Assembly: GCA_029204225.1 (NCBI GenBank)
Contig: CM055107.1
Location: forward strand, 30,591,410-30,655,409
Source of the DNA: Diphasiastrum complanatum
Lineage: Eukaryota > Streptophyta > Lycopodiopsida > Lycopodiales > Lycopodiaceae
Direction: 5' to 3'
Length of the DNA: 64,000 nt
Positions 1 through 10,990 of this stretch are shown here, in pieces. How positions within the stretch are numbered: position 1 is the stretch's first letter; each line of letters opens with the position of its first letter. Under the pieces are notes generated by a model. That model did not search any database and had not been told where the DNA came from. It worked only from the letters and a program-made list of their open reading frames with translations. The position numbers and the translations under genes are program-made.

Positions 1-271
1 AAAGAAACGTACGATATGTTTGAGTTCTACTGTAAACCAAACAATGATGCTAAACACACACGCATACACATTCTATTGAAGATGCAAACCACAAAAAGCA
101 TAAAATGTCACTGAATTTTCTAAAAAAAAATTTCAAAATTCTGAAGCCCATTCCAGTCTGCGTCAGACTGCGTGTCAGTCCGTGTCATACTGCCACGTGG
201 CAATTTCTCATTGGTCCAAAAATCCCAAACTACTGATTATGCTTTGTAAATGACGACTCCATTACGCAATG
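1..271. other. no gene recognised
   Basis: AT-rich sequence with no convincing coding frame, RNA gene or repeat boundary. The A-run near 121-135 is low complexity. Confidence 0.5.
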
Positions 272-400
272 GAATGAGCCGGGCACAGCCCATTCTGCCC
301 GGTTCGGCTTTTCAAAAAAATTTAGGCTCGGCCCCTCCGGGCCTCGATCAAATTTTTTGAAAATCCTTACCGGGCAGAATGGCCTGTGCGCAGCTCCTTT
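272..400. repeat. hairpin (foldback/MITE-like) repeat
   Basis: Two arms of about 55 bp are inverted copies of each other. The left arm carries CCATTCTGCCCGG followed by TTTTCAAAAAAATTT. The right arm carries AAATTTTTTGAAAA followed by CCGGGCAGAATGG. The GC-rich centre lies near 335-350 (GGCCC/GGGCC). The arms differ by scattered substitutions, so this is an aged hairpin. No clear target duplication is visible. It could be a foldback MITE or the remains of a larger inverted-repeat element. Confidence 0.7.
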
Positions 401-412
401 CATAATACGGAT

Positions 413-528
413 GGCCCCCGGGGATACGGTTTCCATTGAAACATAGAACACAAAAGAATGCAATTATTAAGGCCCCCGGGGATACGGTTTCCATTGAAAC
501 ATAGAACACAAAAGAATGCAATTATCAA
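413..528. repeat. 58-bp tandem duplication
   Basis: The unit starting GGCCCCCGGGGATACGG is repeated head to tail at 413-470 and 471-528 with about one difference (TTATTAA versus TTATCAA), so the duplication is recent. It directly follows the hairpin repeat and no coding role is visible. Confidence 0.85.
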
Positions 529-929
529 GTCACTGAGAAAATCCCACTACGTGCAGCAAGTCCCATAAAAGTCTAGTCATTACCCAGAAACAAGTATGCT
601 CGTGATACGTGTGCATAGGAGCTGCTGCAGGAGTCGCGACTAATTTGTAAAATTTCTCTCTGTTCTCAGGGCTTCCTATGACACATTGAAATTTTGCATC
701 TATCCAATCAATACTTTTTAGTACTGGGCAGCAGCCAAAGGAGCTACTGCAAGACTGATGGTAAAAGCTATATCTGTTAGCAAGACTTCCTTTAATCAAT
801 CTGCGTTAACTCAATATCGCCAGTTACTTATGCTTTGCAGTCGTTTATTTTCACTAAAATTACCCTGCTTTGACTTTTTTACTGCTGACATAAAGAGAGT
901 GGAGCAGGCGCGGGTGATGATCAATTTAC
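529..929. other. no gene recognised; possible intron of WSD1-like gene
   Basis: If the exon at 930-1196 is part of a gene, this would be the start of its downstream intron on the minus strand. An 89-codon open frame at 530-799 (minus) has no recognisable domain, and I could not find the next conserved WSD1 segment. Confidence 0.35.
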
Positions 930-1196
930 CATCACACTCGAGAAGCGCTTATGCTGGACTATGGTCTCCTCCAAACCCTTCTTCATCGCAGCGACGTTGA
1001 TGCCATTTTTGAAGCCGATAATGCACACAATACAGCAGCTCAGGTTGGGCTGCATAAACATACGACCTGCAGGAGTGACAGGCTCCATCTCTTGGCCAAT
1101 TTCACCATCATATGCATCCCGCCCTGCTGTTGTTGCATCAGTGTCCGCCACCTTCGTGCGTATGGCACGGAGCCTTATTCCTTCTTCACTAGCCAT
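930..1196 (-). pseudogene. WSD1-like wax ester synthase/DGAT, first exon only
   Basis: The 89-codon exon begins with an ATG and contains PVTPAGRMF, PNLSCCIVCIIGFKN, then GLEETIVQHKRFSSVM. This is the order seen at the N terminus of plant WSD1-type bifunctional wax ester synthase/diacylglycerol acyltransferases, which esterify fatty alcohols or diacylglycerol at the ER. The exon ends at a good donor (ATG|GTAAAT) at 929/930. The catalytic HHxxxDG motif belongs to a later exon and is not found in the 900 bases downstream. Either the gene continues past the left edge through a long intron or this is a stranded fragment. The family call is fairly secure; whether the gene is alive is unknown. Confidence 0.6.
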
Positions 1197-1672
1197 CAGT
1201 CCGACCTCCGATCTTTTTCACCTCCCTGTCTCAGATCCCTCTTCAGTGGCTTTGCGCCCACCTATGATCTGAAAAATAGTACAGTGAATTTAACACTAGG
1301 TGTGCATGCGTTGAACGCAGTAGCTAAGATAATCCGGCATCGCCACTCCGCAAAGACGACGACTACAGGAAGAAGAAGGCGAGACAGCTTTCTTTCTGAA
1401 CAGTAGAAATGGAGAAATCTATGGCGTGACGTGGTTGTGAGATGAAGACGACATAGCCAAATAAATAGTTCATTAAATCACAATCGTGTTGTGACCACGC
1501 TGTCATGATTATAATATTCAAACCGTGAGTAACGTTTTTTTTTTTTTGCCATTGCATTATTGCCATTACCTTGTGAAGACAAATAATCTGCATTATTGCC
1601 ATTGCCTTGCGAAGACATCCACTTTTGAGCTTCCATTGCATTGTGAAGGAATACATCCACTTTTGAGGTCTC
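1197..1672. other. no gene; small repeated motifs
   Basis: Upstream side of the WSD1-like exon. It holds a T-run near 1531-1545 and repeats of a CATTATTGCCATTRCCTTG-type unit near 1550-1650, followed by the truncated end of a Copia LTR. No promoter could be assigned. Confidence 0.4.
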
Positions 1673-2673
1673 AAACAAGAAGCGAACGAGAAATGAACTC
1701 GAACAGAAAATGTTCGTGCGCAGCGGAATGAGGTAAACGACTCTCTCCAAAAGCATGAGTACGCCTATCAGAATGAACAGAACTTTAGTGATAGGAATCA
1801 CAGTCATTCTAGACTACGTAGCCAAACATTTAATGGATGAAGCGCTAGATGAATGATTTGTTGCAAATTGCAAGACAAATTATATGTCGCAAATGATTCG
1901 GGAAGAGCTAGACTATGCTCGATTGATAATTTGTCGCGAATGATTCGCGAAAGACAAGACTAAAAGTTAATCATCTATTACCAGAAAGAACAACTAGAAA
2001 GATCAGACAAAATGAAGAACAAGCATAGCAATATTAACACAAATCGGAATGCAGAACAAAGAGCTGTATCAGATTAAGTATATCATGTATACATGTTAAT
2101 AATGCAATAGAGCACAATACAATAGTGGACAAAACCACGTGCCCTACGAAGTTTATTTTGTTTGTAATGAGGAATGAAACCTCTTCTCTTAGTCTCTTCT
2201 TCTCTCACTTGATCATCTGATCATCATCATCTCATGAATGGTGTCCAGAATATGTATATATACATAATATTACAGGTGTGCAGATGTGAAAGTACAGAGT
2301 GGATGTGATGTTTGTAGGAGATCGTGGGTGGCTACAATCGTTGTCCAATCTGTTAGCGCAACTGCATGGAGTGAGCGTAAAAAGGGTGCGACGTCAGCAG
2401 GTCTGAAGTGAACATTGGTGATGATGCAAAAGTGGGTCACTCTTACGAAGTGCCTTAGCTTTTAGGGCACCTTCGGCATTCTATAGAATAGTGTCCCCTT
2501 TTCGCCTGTCACCATAACCTGTGTAAAAACACAGTGTTCGCAATTCTTTCGTCTTTTATTCGTCTGTGCGAATCTGCGTGTAAATATGTAGGCTGTGTGA
2601 CAACGTTAGTAAATATGCAGCAAGGAGACAGACTAAAATGGGATTTAGGAGAGTAGAAGGAGTCAATCCAACA
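1673..2673 (-). repeat. Copia-1 3' LTR (end truncated)
   Basis: It matches 6030-7033 closely along its length, for example the block with ATGTTCGTGCGCAGCGGAA in both. It ends at 2673 with CCAACA next to the polypurine tract. About 70 bp at the low-coordinate end are missing compared with the other LTR, so its outer boundary is broken and no target duplication can be read. Confidence 0.85.
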
Positions 2674-2679
2674 CCCCCC

Positions 2680-4592
2680 CTTAATCTGGATCCATGAATG
2701 CCTTGATCTTCAGACTGAGCAATGCACAAAATTTGTTGTGTGCATTAATACTGAGTGCTTTCGCGAAAATGTCTGCAACCATGTCCTGCGTTCTACAGTA
2801 CGTTAAGCTTATCTCCTATCGAGAACCTTGCCCCTGATGTGGTGATATTTGATCTCAATGTGCTTACTCCTAGAATGAAATCTAGGGTTGGCCAATAAGG
2901 CAATAGCACTTTGGTTATCACAAAATAAAATTGTGGGACTGTACCGATACAGATTGATGTCTGACAACAAATTTCTCAACCAAAACACTTGCTTAATAGA
3001 TTGAGAAGCAGCAATGTATTCTGCTTCAGTAGAAGAAAGTGCGATAGAAGTTTGCTTACGACTGTTCCACGAAATAGGACCGTCATTGAAGAAGAATGTA
3101 AATCCAGATGTGGATTTACGATTGTCTGCATCTCATCCCTAGCTTGCATCAGAATAGCCACTGAGCTGATGAAGATTGTCGTTGCTGACATCTCCATAGC
3201 AGATGCACTGGTCCATGGTAGCTCGAATATATCTCATGACTCGAATAAAAGCCTTCCAATGGGTAATGCCAGGATTAACCATATATTGGCTGAGTGAGCT
3301 TACAACAAAAGAGATATCTGTTCTTGTACAGATCATTCCGTACATGAGAGATCCAAGTATCAATCAATATGGATATTCTCTCATCTGCTCCTCTTCCTGC
3401 TTGGTATGGGGACATTCGTCCTTCGACAAATGCAGGCTTGGATCCATTGGTGAGTGAGTTAATTTACAATTCATCAAATTGTATCTGTTAAGAACATTAT
3501 GAAGATACCTTTGTTAAGTGATGTAAATCAGTCGATTTGCTCTGTCTCTGTGGATTTGAGTTCCAAGACAGAAGTGAGCTTCGTCCAGATCAGTCATGTC
3601 GAATTCTGAGAACAACATCTGTTTTGCATCCTTGACCATTTTGGTATTGTTACTGAAGAGCAACGTATCATCAACGTACAAGGTCATGATAATTAAGGAT
3701 TGCTGCACTGACCTTGAATAAACGTTGCAATCGACAGTGCTTGGTTTGAATCCTTGTTCATTGAGGAATGTGTTGATTCTCTGAAACTAAGTTCTGATAG
3801 ACTGTTTCAAGCCGTACAGTGCTTTATAGACATGATTCTTCATGCCTTCCAGAACGTATCCTTCGGGCTGGATTATGTAGATATCTTCTTGTATAACTCC
3901 ATTCAGATAGGCTGTTTGTACATTAAGTTGATGTACTTCGAGGTCGGTAGTTGCAGCATAAGACAGGAGCATTCGGATCGACGAATGTTTGACGACTAGA
4001 CTAAAAGTCTCACTGTAGTCAACATTCAGGATCTGGGTGAATCCTCGTGCTACCAGTCTGGCCTTCCTTTGATCAATTCAGACGAACTACATCCGATCAA
4101 GATGGTCTTCAGACCTTGGAAGTCCAATTTCTTCCTTGTGTCCTTTGGGATCTGCGCGTAGGCAATGCACCCAAACACTCTTAGGTTCTTCAAAGAAGGC
4201 TTAGGGCCTGTCCACACCTCGTGGGGTGTCTTGTCTGAGAGGGCCTTGGTCGAACATCTGTTCTGGAGGTAAGCTGGAGTGGAGACAGCTTCAGCCCAAA
4301 ATTTCTTGGGCAACGATGCATGCGATAGCATACACTTAGCAGATTCTACCAAAGTACGGTTCTTCCTCTCAACTAAGCCATTAGACTGAGGACTGTAAAG
4401 AGTGATGAACTGCTGCTCAATGCCTTGGCTTTGACAGTACTCCTTAAACTTGACAGAGATGTATTCTCCGCCTTTGTCTGACCTTAGGGCCTTGATCATC
4501 CTTCCAGTCTCCTTTTCTGCACGCTCCTTGAAGATTCTGAAGCGTTGAAAGCTTCTGATTTCTTCTTTATGAAATACACCATCGTCCTTCAC
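2680..4592 (-). pseudogene. Copia-1 integrase, reverse transcriptase and RNase H remnants
   Basis: Integrase core is seen at 4592-4050 (minus) with SDKGGEY, the later YSPQSNGLVERKNRT block, then KFWAEAV and the TPHEVWTGPKP linker. Its HHCC domain has been lost. RT follows with VQTAYLNGVIQEDIYIIQPEG and YGLKQ (3972-3787) and with LYVDDTLLFSN (3708-3514). RNase H-proximal sequence is at 3363-2980. Each block sits in a different frame, so the polyprotein cannot be made. The order integrase before RT is diagnostic of Ty1/Copia. Confidence 0.85.
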
Positions 4593-5261
4593 TCTTTTTG
4601 AGTGCTAGGATCTTGCCAGTCCTATCAACTACTTTACACTGATCACATTCGAATTCTACTCTATGTCCTAAATCTGTGATTCTGCTTACAGAGAGCAGAT
4701 TCATAGATAAATTTGGTACATACAAGACTTTAGAGAGTAGTTTAGATTGATCATTTGCAAAGCTTAATCTTATAGTGCCTTCACCTTTGATAGCTTGTGT
4801 GCTATTGTCACCAAGGTGAATGAACTTCTGGGTACTATAAGGTGTATAGGACTCGAAACAGCCAATGAGACTAGTCATGTGCTGAGTGGCCCGGAATCCA
4901 GGAACCAAGAACTATCCCCAAATGCTTCTTGATGGTTGGTCATGAAGGCATCATGATCTGCTTCTTGAATAGGCTGTGGAGCTTCTGCAACTGCATTTGC
5001 CACTTGATTCGACTGTCCCTTGCTATTGTTCTTCGCCTGAAGTATTCGGCATTCTTGAATGGTTGTTTCGTTTGTAGTATCTATAGAATAGCTTCTTCTT
5101 TGTCTGTGGATTCGACTATTCCTTGTGCTGAGCTGGTTTCTGGTCTGGCTTTGATTGCTTCGGGCCTTTCTTCTTCTTCTGCTTTGTTGTGCTCTTGTTG
5201 GTGTACAAGGCATGAGAATCAGTTGAGGAACTCGAGGCTTTGTTCCTTCGCGTGTCTTCAT
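4567..5261 (-). pseudogene. Copia-1 zinc-knuckle and aspartic protease region
   Basis: Reading frames here encode a degraded CCHC knuckle region and then the protease. WFLDSG (4920-4880) is the active-site segment, followed after a frameshift by ATQHMTS. Further down, LLSKVLYVPNLSMNLLSVSR is the conserved pre-integrase stretch of Copia Gag-Pol. At least one frameshift lies exactly inside the protease active-site motif. Confidence 0.75.
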
Positions 5262-5811
5262 GCAAAAACATAGTAATGACTCTTGAAAGAGTCACTTCTG
5301 GATGAGTCGTGATGATCATCACCCAGCTGTCATAAGAACTTGGCAAGCTTGTAAGCAGTTGCATCACGGCGTCTTGATCGTTTATGATAGATCCGACAAC
5401 GGCCATTTGTCTTAGCAGATTCTTGAATTGATTAATGTGATTTCGCAGAGAATCACCATTTGTCATCTTGAGGGAGTAGAATTTCTTCCTGAAATGTATC
5501 TTAGAAGCTATATCTCTCACTTCGTATAGTGTGCTCAAGATGTCCCAAACTTCTTTTGATGTCTGAGCCTCGGATACATGGCCGATCTGGGTATCCGTGA
5601 TGTTGAGGATGATCAGCGCAAAAGCTTTTCCATCCTTCAGCTTCCATCTGGCGATTGCCGAGTCGTCCGCTTCGGATTTTCCTTCTACACCTGTAACAAC
5701 GTCGAACAATTCTTTTGCCATTAGTATAGTTTTCATCTTAAATTTCCACATATGGTAATTGGCTCCATCAAGATTGTCCATGATAGAACTGGCTTTCCCT
5801 TGGGAATCCAT
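5116..5811 (-). pseudogene. Copia-1 Gag
   Basis: A 231-codon open frame starts MDSQGKASSIMDNLDGANYH and contains WKFKMKTILM, typical of the Copia Gag N terminus (UBN2-like domain), with YDSWV and the lysine-rich C-terminal tail. Gag would form the cytoplasmic virus-like particle that packages element RNA. It is the best-preserved frame in Copia-1. The zinc knuckle lies in a shifted frame downstream, so the protein is probably truncated. Confidence 0.85.
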
Positions 5812-5962
5812 GTGGAAGAATTAGTCCAAGTGATAGGAGAAACTATCAGTGACTTAAGTATGAAAATCTGATATTTGCAGAACAAGAAAACAATTACTCT
5901 ATCGGCTAGTAGAGTCTTGTATTGTGGAAGCTTATCAAGCTATGAAAATGGCTCTGATACCA

Positions 5963-7033
5963 TGTTGGAGAGATAGGGGGAGAATATTATGACGAGCACG
6001 AACGAGAAACGAACTCGATCAAGAAGCGAACAAGAAACAAATTTGAACAAAAAATGTTCGTGCGCAGCGGAATGAGCTAAACGACTCTCTCCGAAAGCAT
6101 GACTATGCCTATCAGAATGGACAGAACTTTAGTGATAGGAATCACAGTCATTCTAGATTACGCAGCCAAACATTTTATGGATGAAGCGCTAGATGAATAA
6201 TTTGTCGCAAATTGCAAGACAAATTATATGTCGCGAATGGTTCGCGAAGGGCTAGACTGTGCTCACTAATGATTCATGAAAGACAAGACTAAAAGTTAAT
6301 TGTTTATTACCAGAAAGAACAACTAGAAAGATCAGACAAAATGAAGAACAAGCATAACAATATTAACACAAATCGGAATGCAAAACAAAGAGCTATAGTA
6401 GATTAAGTATATCATGTATACATGTTAATAATGCAGTAGAGCACAATACAATAGCAGACGAAACCACGTGCCCTACGAAGCTTATTTTGTCTGTAATGAG
6501 GAATGAAGCCTCTTCTCTTAGTCTCTTCTTCTCTCACTTGATCATCTGATCATCATCATCTCATGAATGGTGTCTAGAATATGTATATATACATAATATT
6601 ACAGGTGTGCAGATGTGAAAGTACAGAGTGGATGTGCTGTTTGTAGGAGATCGTGGGTGGCTGCAATCGTTGTCCAATCTGTTAGCGCAACTGCATGGAG
6701 TGAGCGTAAAAAGGGTGCGACGTCAGCCGGTGCTGAAGTAAACATTGGTGATGATGCAAAAAGTGGGTCACTCTTACGAATGGCCTTAGGATAAGATTTA
6801 CAGGGTGCCTTAGCTTTTAGGACACCTTCGGCATTCTGTAGGATAGTGTCCCCTTTTCGCCTATCACCATAACCTGTGTAAAAACACAGTATTCGCGATT
6901 CTTTCATCTTTTATTCATTTGTGCAAATTTGCATGTAAATATGCAGACTGCGTGACAACGTTAGTAAATATGCAACAAGAATGGAAGCAGATAAAAAATG
7001 GGATTTAGGAGAGTAGAAGGAGTAAATCCAACA
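5963..7033 (-). repeat. Copia-1 5' LTR (1,071 bp)
   Basis: It begins TGTTGGAG and ends CCAACA on the plus strand, so the ends form the usual short inverted repeat TGTTGG/CCAACA. The primer-binding site is directly adjacent at 5951-5962. The partner LTR is at 1673-2673. An open frame at 6599-6907 inside it looks incidental. Confidence 0.9.
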
Positions 7034-7850
7034 ATTTGGTCAATGACCGATCTCACAGAACAACAGCCTCCAGAGAAAGACCCTAGGAGAGCTAAATGGA
7101 TCAGAAAGGATGAGCGCACAATGGCAATCATCGTTTCATCCACAAATGAAGAAATCCTCATGCGGATCGAAGACTGCGAGAGCAGTTATGAAGCGTGGAA
7201 AAAGCTAAAGCAGAAGTACAAAGTGAGGACTGCTGCAAAAGTGATGCACCTATGCAACCAGTTGCAAAGTCTGCAATGGGACGCCAACCAGCTGGATCAG
7301 CATGTCGAGAGGATCAAAACAATCTTTGTGCAACTTGCTGCATTTGGACAGGCGCATCTAGTCCCAACACCACAACAGCTGATGTACTTCATGAAGTCTC
7401 TACCTACATCCTATCAACCGCTAAGAATGCTCATCTTGAGCTTACCAGAGATGATGTTTGAATGAGATATCAGCCTTGTCGCTGATGAGAGACTAATGGA
7501 TGAAGTAGGCAGTGACCAGGAGAAGGCCCTTTTCATGAAGGAAAAGAACAAGAACAAAAACAATCCAAGATTCGACAAGACTCAATCGAAGCCTTTGACA
7601 AAAGACAGAAACAATCGACAAACCTCTTCCTGTGATCACTGTCAAAAGTTGGGACACACAACCGACAGATGCTAGTTCAGCCCGACAATCCCTTGCATGC
7701 ACTGCAAGAAGAAAGGACATTCAGCATATGAATGCAGGTACAACCCAAAAAGAAAGAACAAGGCTGAAAAAGCCAATGTTGCAAAATCGTCAAAGGATGC
7801 AGACAAGAGCAATGAAGCCTTCACGACATTCGATGAGGCTTCGACCACAT
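7034..7850 (+). pseudogene. Copia-2 Gag with two zinc knuckles
   Basis: A plus-strand Gag frame runs from the Copia-1 LTR border and contains WIRKDERTMAIIVSSTNEEI and the AAKVMHLCNQLQSLQ helix region. It is followed, after one in-frame TGA near 7462, by two CCHC knuckles: CDHCQKLGHTTDRC and CMHCKKKGHSAYEC. Stops and a frame change separate these parts. The open frame then runs straight into the left terminal repeat of element A at about 7851. The missing pol section of the same element appears at 17775 on the far side of element A. Confidence 0.8.
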
Positions 7851-7890
7851 TAGAGGAGTTCTTAATATCAAAAAGACCCTTTAAGAAATG
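7851..7890. repeat. Element A left terminal inverted repeat
   Basis: Left end reads TAGAGGAGTTCTTAATATC then AAAAAGACCCTTTAAGAAATGC. The inverse of the right end reads AAGAGGATTTTCAAAAT then AAAAAAAGACCCTTCC. The right end of element B gives the same AAAAAAAGACCCTTT core with AGAGAAGTTCC outside it. The shared core across three termini supports a real terminal repeat. Confidence 0.7.
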
Positions 7891-8044
7891 CCATGTAGGA
7901 TGAAGAAAATATCAAAAAAAAAAAACAGTATTGCTTATTTGCTTGTCCCCACCACTCCGAGGCCACCCCAACTCCCAATGATCTAACCATAGTGTCTACA
8001 GTCACAATTAACAACTCTAAGTTGTTCACAGTCTAACTTGTCAA

Positions 8045-8190
8045 AATTTGAAAATATGACCGCCATCCACAAATTCAAATCAAGAAAAAAAACATCCCTC
8101 CACTAGAATGAAAATTTGAGCGCCATCTTTACATTGGACTGAGATTATGAGCGCATTTCCACATCGGACTGAAAATATGAGGGACAGAGT
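8045..8190 (+). repeat. Element A subterminal direct repeats
   Basis: About four degenerate copies of a ~30-bp unit of the form GACTGAAAATATGAGCGCCAT followed by a TCCACATCG-like stretch lie just inside the left end (near 8054, 8108, 8140 and 8170). Subterminal arrays of this type often bind a transposase; that role is inferred. Confidence 0.55.
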
Positions 8191-8258
8191 ATATAATATA
8201 ATTAAAAATAAGTACTTTGTTTTGTTTTGTACTATTTTGTTTTGTCTTGCTTTATCTG

Positions 8259-8935
8259 ATGACGACATTGTATCATCTACATTTGGATATTTCTAATGAT
8301 TTGGCACCCATACAGAGACGAGGAGGCAAAGGAGTTCCAATATTTTCTGCTGATCGTTCCCGTTATAGGGCAGAAGGAAAAAAGAACTTGGATTTGTGGA
8401 CTGACGGATCATTGTATCCTCAAGATCCTAGCACATTGACTCATCCCACATTCTCTTCAATAACTAATCTAGTAATATGGATATTCAATGGGCATAATGG
8501 ATTATTAGGATATTGTGAGAGATTGCAAAATTATGGAAATCAGTTTTCAATGAGAAAAACTCACTTTCTAGAATGTGAGTTGATACGCATATTCTCTTTT
8601 TATCAAAAAAGATATTGTCATGTCCAAAAGACTTTAGAGAAAAATGAATAACTTAAGAGAAATAATGAATCATTACAGAAGAATAATGAATCAATCATTA
8701 CAGAAGAATAATGATTCATTACAAAAGATAGTGTTCGATATCAAATCAAAACTAGATCGAATGAAGTCAATCTTACAATCTATTCATATGGAAAACATGC
8801 AATTACTGAAGGATGTGGAAGAGGCTAAGATGAAGGAGGCTAGGACTAAGAAGCGAAAGCGAGAAAGTCTCAAGGATATTTAGACCCTTTCAAAAGGAGG
8901 TTATCGAAATAGAAGAATCTGAATATTCAAATAAG
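8259..8935 (+). pseudogene. Element A coiled-coil protein (ORF1)
   Basis: The frame starts MTTLYHLHLDISNDL and runs 130 codons to a stop at 8651. The sequence then continues in shifted frames with reiterated asparagine/glutamate/lysine heptads (NNESLQK, NNDSLQK), a helix rich in leucine, and a basic tail KKRKRES resembling a nuclear signal, followed by an acidic stretch (EVIEIEESEYS) in another frame. The short repeats probably caused the frameshift by slippage. No enzyme motif is seen. It may be the N-terminal part of the transposase gene or a separate DNA-binding or oligomerisation protein. Element B has lost this region. Confidence 0.5.
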
Positions 8936-9028
8936 CATACTTTGATTTTTTTGTAACTTGATTAGTGACATATGGTTTTATTTCTGCTACTATGTTGTCT
9001 GCTAACTATCTGGTTTGTTTTTTGCAGA

Positions 9029-10950
9029 TCTGCATTAGTATCTCATCAGAATATAAAGGACAATGCATCAATTAGAATGTCATTTGGCTCAATATTGAAA
9101 GCAAATCCACTGAGTGCATCATGATGAACAATAGGAGTTCCAATGTAAAGTCCAAAATTGCAGAGTTTTTGATGTTAGACATTCAGAAAATTTTAGATAA
9201 AATTATAGTTCAGGGTGCCTGTGATTTTGCTGGTATTAGTAGAGAGGCATATTCGACAATATTTCAACTTATTAGGGATGCCTTTAAGCAGAAAAGTCCC
9301 TATCCCTAGGTCATATCACTTGAAGACAGAGAGGAATACATTGAACTTGAGTATGCATAAAATCATTGGTACCCCATTTCATATAGAGGAAGTGTATGAA
9401 ACTGATGGAAGATCCATGTCATGTAATTCATCAAGCAACTTCTTTGTTGATCTAAATCACTTGTTAACATACACGGTCACATTTTATGATACAACCTTAG
9501 AAAAGGTAAATGATAAAATAATCATAGTACTTAAGTTAGATGAGTCAGAGATTGTGAAAGGGCAGAAGATGGAGAGAGTTAGTATAACTCTCATGAATGG
9601 TGCACTATCACAAACAGTGGACCAAGGAGACTTCAAATTTAGTGTCCAGTCCGAAAATGATATATGGAGGTTGGCAGCTTTTCAAGTAATTATTTTCTTT
9701 ATTAACTAAGTTTAATTCTGTACCCTGGTTCATAATTCATATTTAACTAAATTGGTTCTATGCATTGGATAGGTACTGAAGGAGAATCACGATATATTAT
9801 CATGGATATTATTTAGGACATATTACCCTCAGATTATCAAGGACCATATGGAAGGAGGATTTTTCAAAGTTTCAGGATTTGGAGACTTCCAAGTTGAATG
9901 GCACTTAGCAGGTGATTTAAAAACATTGAAATGCATGTATAATGTCTCTCATGGTGCTACATCTAAACATCCTTGTTTATTCTGCATGAAAATGACAAAA
10001 GATGTAATTAGAAGTAAAGGAATTACTAGAGAAAATGCAGATCCAAACTGGAAGCCAGTATTGCCTATTCCACTGAAAAATGTGCACGTTTGCACTCTTT
10101 ATGTAGAAGTTAGGATAATAGAAAAGCTCGTTTATCTTCATATAGTTTTTGTATGGAATAGTAAGCTAGCATCAGTTGCGAAGGAAGCTATTTGTCGGTT
10201 AGAAGATGTTTTATCAAAAGCAGGACTGCATAAGGGACATGTCAAAATACAAAAATATGAAAAGCTTTCTAGAAAGTTAGGAAATATGCCAACTAAGCCA
10301 AGCATCGGAGGAGCAAAAGCTCGTCGATTTCTATCAAACAATACTGGTAAGAATTCAAACATTCAACACTCAGGCTGGAAAGAAATTGTTGCTGCCACTG
10401 AAGACTTAGGAGTGACCGACAAATCAAGATTATTGAAAGTTGATGTATGGGGAAAGCTTGACAGTATGATTAAGATATTAAGAAAAGACAAATTTTTTGA
10501 TACTGATAAGAGAGCTCTACAAAAGACTTGCGTCGATTTTGTTGATGCAATATCAAAAGCATGGGGAGAATATCACATCACTCATTACATGGTTAGTATG
10601 CATGCTCAGAGCAGCTATCAGTTAAATTATATATTTTGATCCAAGCATAAGACTAACATTACGATTTTGACATGTGCAGCACATACTAAGAGATCATACA
10701 ACATTTTTTGCAAACACATATGGAAGCCTAAGTGTATGGCCATCACAAGGGATGGAGAAGTCACATTGGCAAGCACGGACAACATTTCATCGAAATACAC
10801 AACATGGAGGAACCAATAAAAAATGAAACTATATTTGCCAATTATTTCAGTGGTTCTACCGTAGAGTTCAAATTCGACAGATCACAAAATCTTCAAATTA
10901 TGACAAATTCAAAAAAACTTGCAAATTTATTGAGCAACATAGAAGCTAAA
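9029..10950 (+). pseudogene. Element A putative DDE-type transposase (3+ exons)
   Basis: Coding blocks are joined by two introns that element B also has: exon to 9685, intron 9686-9772, exon 9773-10591, intron 10592-10679, exon 10680-10950. Features that could form an RNase H-like core are IVLKLDESE (Asp near 9539), WHLAGDLKTLKC (Asp at 9913) followed by a CLFC pair, and near the C terminus SQGMEKSHWQART then RNTQHGG (candidate Glu). Asp-Asp-Glu spacing with a zinc-binding pair between resembles KDZ-type and related cut-and-paste transposases; assignment is inference. Damage: a frameshift near 9120, an 11-bp deletion near 9292 and a TGA in place of the CGA kept in B near 10815. Confidence 0.6.
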
Positions 10951-10990
10951 AATTCAGAGATACAAAGTTGCTACAAATGTAAATTGTATT

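Larger units (their letters stand above)
1673..7033 (-). mobile_element. Copia-1: Ty1/Copia LTR retrotransposon, minus strand, decayed
   Basis: Two direct LTRs (1673-2673, truncated at its low end, and 5963-7033) flank a minus-strand Copia interior. A primer-binding site matching the plant Met-tRNA type (TGGTATCAGAGC on the minus strand) abuts the right LTR at 5951-5962, and a G-rich polypurine tract (C-run on the plus strand, 2674-2680) abuts the left one. The order gag, protease, integrase, RT, RNase H is that of Ty1/Copia. Several frameshifts and an integrase N-terminal deletion make it non-functional. The right LTR borders the gag of Copia-2, suggesting insertion into it. Confidence 0.9.

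Noticed and set aside
951-1406. Plus-strand 151-codon frame opposite the WSD1-like exon
   Set aside because: No domain, and it overlaps the recognisable minus-strand exon; it is a shadow frame.
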